A DNA stretch of 46,212 bases from an uncultured Myxococcales bacterium. Lineage in GTDB: Bacteria; Myxococcota_A; Polyangia; Palsa-1104; JAEUJZ01. This document shows positions 40,415 through 46,212 of the stretch, one piece after another (the first letter of the stretch is position 1; each line of letters starts with the position of its first letter). The stretch spans positions 1 through 46,212 of the forward strand of contig CALMML010000391.1 in assembly GCA_937868485.1 (NCBI GenBank), read 5' to 3'. The position numbers and the translations under genes are program-made. The notes beneath the pieces were generated by a model, which was not told the origin of the DNA, searched no databases, and worked only from the letters and a program-made list of their open reading frames with translations.

Positions 40415-42535
40415 GTGCAAAAGATGGGTAACTTAATCAACAAGTGGGTGGTGGCGGGGACGTTGGCGCTTGGTTCCCTGTTTGCGAGCTCGCAAGCAGA
40501 GGCTCAGGACGTCAAGACCGGGTTTCAGATCAATCGCTATGAGCCAACGGCCGCTGGCGAGTGGTCGTTCTGGGTCGACCATCCTTGGTATTCGTCGACC
40601 CGGTACTTTGCAGCAGGCATCACGCTCAACTACGCGCACAATCCGCTCGTCTTTGGACGGACCGATGCGTCGGGGTCATTCAGTCAGACGCTGTCGGTGA
40701 TCGAGCATCAGCTCATCGGGCACGTCGACCTGGCGGGATCGTTTCTGGATCGCGTGCTCATCACCGCGACGATGCCGATTGTGCTGCTGGAGCGTGGTAC
40801 GCCCGCAGCGGGTGCGGCTCCAGCGACGGGCGTTGTGATCTCTGACCCGCGTATCGGTCTGTGGGTCCGTCTGTTCGGTCAGCCGTATCGCAGCGCGGTG
40901 TCGATGAGCATCGGCGCGAACGTCTGGATTCCTCTTCGTGCTTTTGCCGACGGAAGCAGCGCAGTGTCAAACGGTTCGAGCGATCAGTTCGTCCGTGTGA
41001 TGCCCAAGCTTCAGCTCGGTGGTCTGTCGCACCACATCATGTGGTCGTTTGGCGCTGGGTTTCTGTATCGCGCGCCTGCCAAAATTGGCGATGCCTCGGT
41101 CAGTGATGCCGGTAGCACCGTCGGTTCCGAGCTTCAGCTCGGTGCAGCGATTGCATACGCGGACACGACTCGGCGCTTTGCCATCGGTCCCGAAGCGATC
41201 CTGTCCACCGTCGTGCTGGGCACGGAAAACGCCAAGCCGTTTGGTGGCGACTACACCAGCCTCGAAGTGCTGCTTGGGTTCCACTACAACATCGCGCGGA
41301 TTCTTCAGCTGGGCGTCGCAGGTGGCGTCGGTCTGCTGCGTGAGCCGGGAACGCCCGATGGTCGCGTGCTGCTCCGACTGGCGTATGCACCGTGGAAAGA
41401 TCCCGACGGAGACGATCGTGACAAGGACGGCATTCCCGACAAAAAGGACGCATGTCCTGACAATGCGGGCATTTCGACCGACGATCCGAGCACGCACGGC
41501 TGTCCAGACCGCGATCGCGACATGGTCGTCGACAAGCTGGACATCTGTCCCGATGTTCCCAAGGGTCAGCATCCCGATCCGGCTCGTCTTGGCTGCCCGA
41601 TTGGCGATCGTGACAAGGACGGCGTGATCGACACCGAAGACCTGTGCCCCGACGTTCACAAGGGTCCGAACCCGGATCCGAACAAGCTCGGCTGCCCGGT
41701 CGGTGATCGCGACAACGACGGCGTGATTGATACCCAGGATCTGTGCCCCGACGTGCCGAAGGGCGAAACGCCAGACCCGAACAAGCTCGGCTGCCCAGCG
41801 GGAGACAAAGACGGCGACGGCGTGGTCGATCCGAAGGATATGTGTCCCGACGTGCCTGCGGGTCACAAGCCCGATCCGGCCAAGCCTGGCTGCCCGCTGC
41901 CCGATCGCGACAAAGACACCGTCGTGGATCCTGAAGACGCTTGTCCCGATCAGCCGGGCGCGCCGAACTCGGATCCGAAGAAGAATGGCTGCCCAGGTCT
42001 GGTTCGCATCGAAAACGGCCAGATTGCGATCATGCAGCCGGTGTTCTTCGCGACGAACAAGGACGTGATCCTGAAGAAGAGCTTCCCGGTGCTCGATACG
42101 GTGACGGAAGCGCTGAAGGCATCGCCGTTTATCAAGAAGGTCGAAGTCGGCGGTCACACCGACGATCGCGGCAAGGCGGACTACAACCGCGAGCTGTCCG
42201 GTCGTCGTGCGGCCAGCGTCATGAAGTACCTGACGGATCACGGCATTGCGGCGGACAAGCTGACGGCCAAGGGCTACGGTCCTGACAAGCCGATCGCGGA
42301 CAACAAGGACGCCAAGGGTCGTGAACGGAACCGTCGCGTCGAGTTCGTGATCCTCGATCCGGTTCAGCCGCAGGGTGTTCAGGTCAAGAGCGCTGCGGAC
42401 GTGGTCGTGCCCGAGTCGCCCGATCAGTCGGACGGCAAAGGCAAGAAGGGCAAAAAAGGCAAAGCGGACGCCAAAGCCGACGCCAAGCCCAAGGCGGAAG
42501 CCAAGCCCGATAAGAAGGCCAAGAAAGCCAAGTAG
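40415..42535 (+). CDS. OmpA-family outer membrane protein with six thrombospondin type 3 repeats
   Basis: About 706 residues from GTG 40415 (GGAGG at 5-nt spacing); ATG 40424 is possible and the open frame to 40292 is not supported. A signal peptide ends SSQAEAQ. A beta-barrel-like domain of about 300 residues follows, then six roughly 35-residue repeats of the pattern D-x-D-x-D-G-x-x-D...CPD...GCP, the TSP3 type that binds Ca2+. Next is an OmpA-like peptidoglycan-binding domain with VEVGGHTDDRG and RRAASVMKYL. The protein ends in a Lys/Ala-rich tail (KGKKGKKGKADAK...). It probably ties the outer membrane to the cell wall through a rigid Ca2+ spacer. Confidence 0.92.
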   Translation: MQKMGNLINKWVVAGTLALGSLFASSQAEAQDVKTGFQINRYEPTAAGEWSFWVDHPWYSSTRYFAAGITLNYAHNPLVFGRTDASGSFSQTLSVIEHQLIGHVDLAGSFLDRVLITATMPIVLLERGTPAAGAAPATGVVISDPRIGLWVRLFGQPYRSAVSMSIGANVWIPLRAFADGSSAVSNGSSDQFVRVMPKLQLGGLSHHIMWSFGAGFLYRAPAKIGDASVSDAGSTVGSELQLGAAIAYADTTRRFAIGPEAILSTVVLGTENAKPFGGDYTSLEVLLGFHYNIARILQLGVAGGVGLLREPGTPDGRVLLRLAYAPWKDPDGDDRDKDGIPDKKDACPDNAGISTDDPSTHGCPDRDRDMVVDKLDICPDVPKGQHPDPARLGCPIGDRDKDGVIDTEDLCPDVHKGPNPDPNKLGCPVGDRDNDGVIDTQDLCPDVPKGETPDPNKLGCPAGDKDGDGVVDPKDMCPDVPAGHKPDPAKPGCPLPDRDKDTVVDPEDACPDQPGAPNSDPKKNGCPGLVRIENGQIAIMQPVFFATNKDVILKKSFPVLDTVTEALKASPFIKKVEVGGHTDDRGKADYNRELSGRRAASVMKYLTDHGIAADKLTAKGYGPDKPIADNKDAKGRERNRRVEFVILDPVQPQGVQVKSAADVVVPESPDQSDGKGKKGKKGKADAKADAKPKAEAKPDKKAKKAK

Positions 42536-42600
42536 CGCGTCGCTGCGTCTGTTCCTTCCGCTCGCTCGCTTCGATCTTCCCCACAAGCTGCGCTGGTAAG

Positions 42601-42635
42601 CCCGCCCGATGAGGCGGGTGCTTCGCCGTTTGGCG
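42601..42635 (+). terminator. Double hairpin after the OmpA gene
   Basis: CCCGCC (42601-42606) and GGCGGG (42613-42618) form a perfect 6-bp stem with a 6-base loop; a second small stem CGCC-gttt-GGCG (42624-42635) follows. There is no T-run. Position, 65 bp after the OmpA stop and before the kinase gene, fits a terminator. Confidence 0.45.
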
Positions 42636-42649
42636 CAAAGTTCGCTAGG

Positions 42650-44089
42650 ATGCGCGCCATGCTGGCCAAGGCGTTTTCGGCTGAAGTGGTTCCGTACTGT
42701 CTGCGCAGCGGCATGCTGTCGGGCGGAGCGGCTCCCTGGGTGGCGCTATCGACCTTCCTGGTGGTGATGGGCGCGGCGCTGATGTATAGCCCTCCGATTC
42801 GGCGCGCGCTGCTGACGCTGGCGCAGCTATTGGTGATGGCGCGGCGCTATCTGTCGCGTCGACTGGCGGGGGAAGCGCAGCTGGCCGGTCCCGTCGAGCT
42901 TCGCGAGCTGTTTGTGCGGCTGGGCCCGACGTACATCAAGTTCGGACAGCTGATTGCTAGCTCAAATGGCCTGTTTCCCGAGCGCTACGTGCGTGAGTTT
43001 CAAAAGTGTCTCGATCGCGTGCCGCCCGAGCCGTGGGCTGTGGTCAAACAAACGCTGACGCAGGCGCTGGGACGACCGCCGGAGCAGGTGTTTGCGTCGA
43101 TCGAGGAGCAGCCGCTCGCGTCGGCATCGATTGCGCAGGTCTACGCAGTGACGGTCACAGACGGTGGCGTGACGCACGATCTGGTCGTCAAAGTGCAGCG
43201 TCGCAACCTGCCAGAGCTTGTCGCCGCAGACATGTCGATGCTGGCGTTTTGTGCGGAGGTGCTGGCGCTTTTGCCGGGCGTGCGCGCGATGAATCCTCAG
43301 GCGGTGGTGGCGCAGTTTCAGCAGAGCATCCGCGAGGAGCTGGACTTCCTTGGCGAAGCGTCGCGAATGGAAGAGTTTAACCGCATCATGGCGGAGCTGG
43401 GTCGTCCCGACGTGGTGGCGCCGAGGCCGTATCGTCCGCTGTGTCATCGCGATGTCCTGACGATGGAGCGGCTGCATGGCGTGCGCGTCGATGATCTCGA
43501 CGGGCTGGAACGAATCGGCATCAGTCGCGAGCAGACCGAATCGAGGCTGATCGACGGAATGCATGCGTGGTTTTCGTGCATGCTCCGCTATGGCTTTTTT
43601 CACGGCGACGTTCACGCTGGCAATTTGATGGCGCTGCGCGACGGACGACTCGGGTTTTTGGACTTCGGAATCATCGGACGACTCGATCGAGCGCGACGCA
43701 AGCAGATCGCGAACTATCTGCTCGGCTTTGCGACGCAGGACTTTCATCGGCTGGCCAAGACGATGGCGGCGATGGGCGCGGTGGCGCGTAAAGTGGACGA
43801 CGACGAGTGGGAGCAGTTTTCGGCGGATCTGAAGGTCGCGTTCGAGCCATTTTTGCGCGGCTCTCTCGGTGGAATCGACTACAGCGAGGTGATCACCAAC
43901 CTCATCAAGGTCGCTGAGCAGCACGGTGCGCACATGCCGAGCGAGTTTGTGCTGATCACGCGGCAGCTTCTGTACTTCGATCGCTATGCGAAGCTGCTGG
44001 CACCGACGCTGAACCTGTTTGCGGATCCTCGGCTGCTTCTGACGGTGGGCGCGGAAGTGATGGCGCTCGGCGGGATGGCTGACGACTAG
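42650..44089 (+). CDS. ABC1/UbiB-family atypical kinase, second copy
   Basis: A 479-residue protein. A membrane helix at about 29-46 is N-terminal, unlike the other ABC1 kinase in this window, which has C-terminal helices. Family motifs: KFGQ (97-100), ASASIAQVY Ala-rich loop, Lys181 in VVKVQ, catalytic loop HGDVHAGN and DFG. It may start at ATG 42650 or ATG 42659; AGGA lies about 9 nt before the second. Function is likely ATP-dependent handling of quinone or other isoprenoid lipid, by family analogy only. It faces the minus-strand lipoprotein gene across a terminator. Confidence 0.9.
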   Translation: MRAMLAKAFSAEVVPYCLRSGMLSGGAAPWVALSTFLVVMGAALMYSPPIRRALLTLAQLLVMARRYLSRRLAGEAQLAGPVELRELFVRLGPTYIKFGQLIASSNGLFPERYVREFQKCLDRVPPEPWAVVKQTLTQALGRPPEQVFASIEEQPLASASIAQVYAVTVTDGGVTHDLVVKVQRRNLPELVAADMSMLAFCAEVLALLPGVRAMNPQAVVAQFQQSIREELDFLGEASRMEEFNRIMAELGRPDVVAPRPYRPLCHRDVLTMERLHGVRVDDLDGLERIGISREQTESRLIDGMHAWFSCMLRYGFFHGDVHAGNLMALRDGRLGFLDFGIIGRLDRARRKQIANYLLGFATQDFHRLAKTMAAMGAVARKVDDDEWEQFSADLKVAFEPFLRGSLGGIDYSEVITNLIKVAEQHGAHMPSEFVLITRQLLYFDRYAKLLAPTLNLFADPRLLLTVGAEVMALGGMADD

Positions 44090-44133
44090 CGAGCGAGCGA
44101 GACAGATGACGCGCTGGCACACCGAGCGCGCAC

Positions 44134-44180
44134 AAAAAACCCCCAAGACGTCGTGGCGATGAAGCCAGCGTACTTGAGGG
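44134..44180 (-). terminator. Rho-independent terminator of the small lipoprotein gene
   Basis: On the minus strand CCCTCAAG (44180-44173) pairs with CTTGGGGG (44147-44140), 8 bp with one G-U pair; the loop contains a further TGGC/GCCA stem. Six T follow (44139-44134). This is the best terminator in the window and may also serve the ABC1 kinase gene on the other strand, with weaker U support. Confidence 0.75.
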
Positions 44181-44191
44181 CTTGTGGTCTG

Positions 44192-44216
44192 CCCCAGGCC
44201 CTTGCGGGCCGTGGGG
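44192..44216. repeat. Inverted repeat downstream of the small lipoprotein stop
   Basis: GGCCC-ttgc-GGGCC (44197-44210) extended by CCCC (44192-44195) and GGGG (44213-44216) gives a strong hairpin of 9 pairs with a small internal mismatch, 20 bp past the stop at 44236. It sits between that stop and the U-tract terminator. Confidence 0.5.
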
Positions 44217-44235
44217 ACTGCGTTGGCGCGAAAGA

Positions 44236-44442
44236 CTACGGGGCGGCAGGCGCCGAGCCCGGGTTCGCATTCATGTTGGGGGCCGCGCCGGTCGTTCCAC
44301 CAGCCGGAGCCGCACCACCCGCCGCCGGATCGGTGCCCGCCGCCGGAGGAGCCACGGTGGTTCCCGCGTTCTGAGCCTTCGGGCCGCAGGCCGACACACA
44401 CACCACGAAACCGAGCATCGCGATCGCAGAGAGCTTCTTCAT
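44236..44442 (-). CDS. Small Ala/Pro/Gly-rich lipoprotein
   Basis: A 68-residue product from ATG 44442, decided by GGGAGG 7 nt upstream; the open frame to 44577 is ignored. The signal is MKKLSAIAMLGFVVCVSAC, with lipobox VSAC. The mature chain (about 49 residues) is almost wholly Ala, Pro, Gly and Thr with no predicted fold, resembling a flexible lipid-anchored spacer. It is a single-gene unit with its own promoter, palindrome and terminator, which suggests strong or controlled expression. Function unknown. Confidence 0.8.
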   Translation of the reverse strand: MKKLSAIAMLGFVVCVSACGPKAQNAGTTVAPPAAGTDPAAGGAAPAGGTTGAAPNMNANPGSAPAAP

Positions 44443-44471
44443 CGTCTGACCTCCCAAGAGGGGTTTATGCA

Positions 44472-44487
44472 GTTCCGAATTCGGAAC
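44472..44487. promoter_or_regulatory. 16-bp perfect palindrome at the predicted transcription start
   Basis: GTTCCGAATTCGGAAC is a perfect palindrome just downstream of the -10 element (44495-44500), so it would span about +1 to +16. It could be an operator for a dimeric regulator, or form a 5'-end hairpin that protects the mRNA. Confidence 0.55.
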
Positions 44488-44494
44488 CATCGGG

Positions 44495-44523
44495 ATAGTA
44501 GGGAAGAGCTGTCGAGCGGTCAA
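44495..44523 (-). promoter_or_regulatory. Sigma70-type promoter of the small lipoprotein gene
   Basis: On the minus strand TTGACC (44523-44518) and TACTAT (44500-44495) are separated by exactly 17 bp; they match the consensus at 5 of 6 and 4 of 6 positions. It lies within the 97-bp gap after the HEAT/TPR gene's stop (44540) and 53 bp before the lipoprotein start. Confidence 0.65.
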
Positions 44524-44539
44524 CGCGCGGCCCCGATAC

Positions 44540-46212
44540 CTATTTGATCGACGCGGTCTGCCGACGCCACAGCCCAAGCAGGAGCAGCCCAGCCGCTAGC
44601 AGTCCCAGGCTCAGCCAGCGCAGCCAGCTTACGCGCTTCTGTGGCTTGATGGCGGTGCGGCTCAGGTACAGACGGGCTTCGCTGTTTCCTGGATCCGCTG
44701 CGAGCGCTTGCTCAAAGTCGGCTTTTCCGTCGCCGCCTCTCGATAACGCGAGCTGTCCGTCGATGAGGTGAATGCGCGCTCGCAGCGTGGCCGCATCGGG
44801 CTGGTCCGACGACAAGAGCACCGCGTGCCGAAGCCAGCCGACCGCTTGACTGCGCAGCGCGTCGTCGTTTTTGCGATCTGCCTCGGTGGCAACCTGCTCG
44901 CCGTAGAGCCGGAACGCGCGTGCCATCTCGGCTCGACGAGGATGATCGGGCTGATTGGCCAAGATCCAGCCAAACTCTTCGACCGCTTGCTGAGGCTGTC
45001 CGGCGCGCAGGTGCGCTTCTCCGCTCGAAAACAGCTTGGCGTACAGCTCTTCTTCTTGCTTGTCGTAGTGCGCAAACAGCGTGTCGGTTAGCTCTTTGGC
45101 GCTGAGCTTGTCCGACGGATCGGCCCCAAACAGGCTCTTGTGCAGCTTGCGCAGCGCCAGCGTCGCCAGCTCTCGGTGATTGAGGTAGTCTTCTTTTTCC
45201 TCGGACTCTTCTTTGCCACCGGGGAGCTTGCGCTTGCGCTTGGGCGCGGGCGGCGGCGGCGGACCGTCGACGTAGCGCAGCCAGGCCCAGCGAGCTTCTC
45301 GACGAACCCGACGAGAGCGCGCTTCGACCTGTTCCAAGATCGCGTCCACCGCGTCGATGGCCAGCACTTCTCCGTAGGCGTGGATGATGTCGGCGCGGAT
45401 CAGATCGTCCGACGCAGCCGCGATCGCTTTCGACGGACGCAGCCGATCCATGCGATCGAGCTGATACGACGCATACCGTCGCATCTTGTAGTTGGCGCGG
45501 CTCTTGTTGTTGTAGATGCGGACAAGGCCCGGAATCGCGGCGCTGCCCATGGCGCGGACGTTGCGACCACACTCGTCGCGGAGCAGGCCGTCGCGCACAA
45601 ACGCTTGCTCAAACACCGGGTGAATGGCTTCGCGTGAGCCTCGCTGACCGGCCAAAGACAGCGCGCGCAACAGCGCCACTTTGAGCAGCAGCTCGCCGCG
45701 TGCTCTGTGCGTTTCATCCGTCGGAAAGCTGGCAAGCAGCGGCTCTTTGCTGACATCGAGCAGCGCGAGCTGAGTCAGCCAGTCCACCGCTTCGGGATCG
45801 TGCGGCTTGGGTCGCTGGTTTTTCGGCGTCTTCGGCGGAATCGGCGGCTCGGGTCGCACGAGCCACATCGGCGGATCTTTGCCCGGACCGCGCGGATAGT
45901 CCGGGTTCGGATACTGACCCCAGATCGCGTGAATGAGCAGCCGAAACACCTGCGTCTTTTCAGTCAGCTCTCGGCGCAGCCAGGTCGCGTAGCGCGTCTC
46001 TCCGTCGGCTTCCCCTGTGTCGGCGCTGGCAATGGCTTGGGCCGCAGCCAGGCGCTCGGTGGGCTGCTTGGACTGAAGCTGGGCCGCAAGTCGGGTCAAG
46101 TCCGCGTCGCTGAGCACCCCAGAAGATGCTCCTGCCGCGACCGCCGCCGCTTGGGTCGGAGGCGAAGTCGACGGTGCAGGCGAAGTCGACGGTGCAGGCG
46201 AAGTCGACGGTG
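44540..46212 (-). CDS. HEAT/TPR protein with C-terminal membrane helix (N-terminus outside window)
   Basis: The frame is open from the right edge to the stop at 44540. A GTG at 46117 lies in frame, but the frame continues upstream without stop as a low-complexity Ala/Pro/Ser/Thr stretch, so the true start is probably beyond 46212. The first half has HEAT-like helices (AIPGLVRIYNNKSRANYKMRRY...). A Pro/Lys linker (GPPPPPAPKRKRK) and an acidic stretch follow. The second half looks like TPR repeats (EAHLRAGQPQQAVEEFGWILANQPDHPRRAEM; KADFEQALAADPGNSEARLYLSR). A membrane helix (WLSLGLLAAGLLLLGLW) and a short basic tail end it, so it is tail-anchored. Likely a scaffold; partners unknown. Confidence 0.8.
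   Translation of the reverse strand, partial: PSTSPAPSTSPAPSTSPPTQAAAVAAGASSGVLSDADLTRLAAQLQSKQPTERLAAAQAIASADTGEADGETRYATWLRRELTEKTQVFRLLIHAIWGQYPNPDYPRGPGKDPPMWLVRPEPPIPPKTPKNQRPKPHDPEAVDWLTQLALLDVSKEPLLASFPTDETHRARGELLLKVALLRALSLAGQRGSREAIHPVFEQAFVRDGLLRDECGRNVRAMGSAAIPGLVRIYNNKSRANYKMRRYASYQLDRMDRLRPSKAIAAASDDLIRADIIHAYGEVLAIDAVDAILEQVEARSRRVRREARWAWLRYVDGPPPPPAPKRKRKLPGGKEESEEKEDYLNHRELATLALRKLHKSLFGADPSDKLSAKELTDTLFAHYDKQEEELYAKLFSSGEAHLRAGQPQQAVEEFGWILANQPDHPRRAEMARAFRLYGEQVATEADRKNDDALRSQAVGWLRHAVLLSSDQPDAATLRARIHLIDGQLALSRGGDGKADFEQALAADPGNSEARLYLSRTAIKPQKRVSWLRWLSLGLLAAGLLLLGLWRRQTASIK
46161..46212. repeat. 18-bp tandem repeat at right edge
   Basis: Almost three exact copies of an 18-bp unit (GGCGAAGTCGACGGTGCA) at 46161-46178, 46179-46196 and 46197-46212, the last cut by the window. 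On the minus strand they encode repeated PSTSPA in the linker of the HEAT/TPR protein. Exactness suggests recent slippage expansion. Confidence 0.85.

Noticed and set aside
40967-42586. 539-codon minus-strand open frame
   Set aside because: Antisense to the OmpA/TSP3 gene; its apparent repeats merely mirror the TSP3 repeats.
42962-44401. 479-codon minus-strand open frame
   Set aside because: Antisense to the ABC1 kinase gene and crosses the U-tract terminator; no recognisable domain.
46161-46212. CRISPR-like repeats at the right edge
   Set aside because: Units are directly adjacent, 18 bp, without spacers, and in frame within a coding sequence.
1-46212. Mobile element, prophage, tRNA or rRNA genes
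   Set aside because: No transposase, integrase, phage structural gene, terminal repeats or tRNA-like cloverleaf/TTCGA arms seen on either strand by reading; a dedicated tRNA scan was not possible.

Overview
The window (46,212 bp, GC-rich) is ordinary chromosomal DNA from a Gram-negative, diderm, predatory/soil-type delta-proteobacterial lineage, most likely a Myxococcota relative. This is inferred from gene content: an FHA-linked sigma54 activator, many small Cys-rich lipoproteins, an OmpA protein with thrombospondin type 3 repeats, a split DUF4331 pair and two ABC1 kinases. I see no rRNA, tRNA, CRISPR array, insertion sequence, integrase or phage gene.

Layout. (1) 1-8182, all minus: a von Willebrand A / TSP3 secreted protein (C-terminus beyond the window), a lipoprotein made of four copies of a very regular six-cysteine repeat, a small Cys-rich lipoprotein, a copper-type P1B ATPase, two consecutive secreted proteins that look like the two halves of one DUF4331 protein, and an amidinotransferase-fold protein without the expected catalytic residues. 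(2) 8294-19435, all minus, a tightly packed run ending in a hairpin terminator: zinc-ribbon protein, sensor kinase and NtrC-type regulator (TAATG overlap), ABC1 kinase, secreted Pro-rich protein, deoxyribosyltransferase-like/Nudix fusion, SDR oxidoreductase, lipoprotein, and FHA-GAF-sigma54 activator. (3) 19503-24341, minus: IPT/TIG lipoprotein, gatC-gatA-gatB and mtnA, closed by a hairpin. (4) 24432-27566, plus: AAA ATPase, family 2 glycosyltransferase, UDP-GlcNAc 2-epimerase. (5) 27674-31191, minus: yajC-secD-secF. (6) 31294-44089, plus: HEAT-repeat protein, a 2,004-residue membrane-anchored thioester alpha-2-macroglobulin, OmpA/TSP3 protein, second ABC1 kinase. (7) 44134-46212, minus: a compact lipoprotein transcription unit with promoter, 16-bp palindrome and terminator, then a HEAT/TPR membrane protein cut by the right edge.

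How it works together. Much of the window concerns the envelope: Sec translocase accessory subunits, at least six predicted lipoproteins, an OmpA-type peptidoglycan-binding porin, a periplasmic protease-trap protein and copper export. Regulation is mainly through sigma54 activators, one fed by a histidine kinase and one predicted to read phospho-threonine. Housekeeping is represented by the tRNA amidotransferase GatCAB and methionine salvage.

The most interesting items for follow-up are the four-fold six-cysteine repeat lipoprotein (1927-2916), the split DUF4331 pair next to an apparent pseudo-amidinotransferase (5824-8182), the deoxyribosyltransferase-Nudix fusion (11915-13108), the thioester macroglobulin with an acidic C-terminal insert (34176-40190), and the lipoprotein unit with a 16-bp palindrome at its predicted transcription start (44472-44487).
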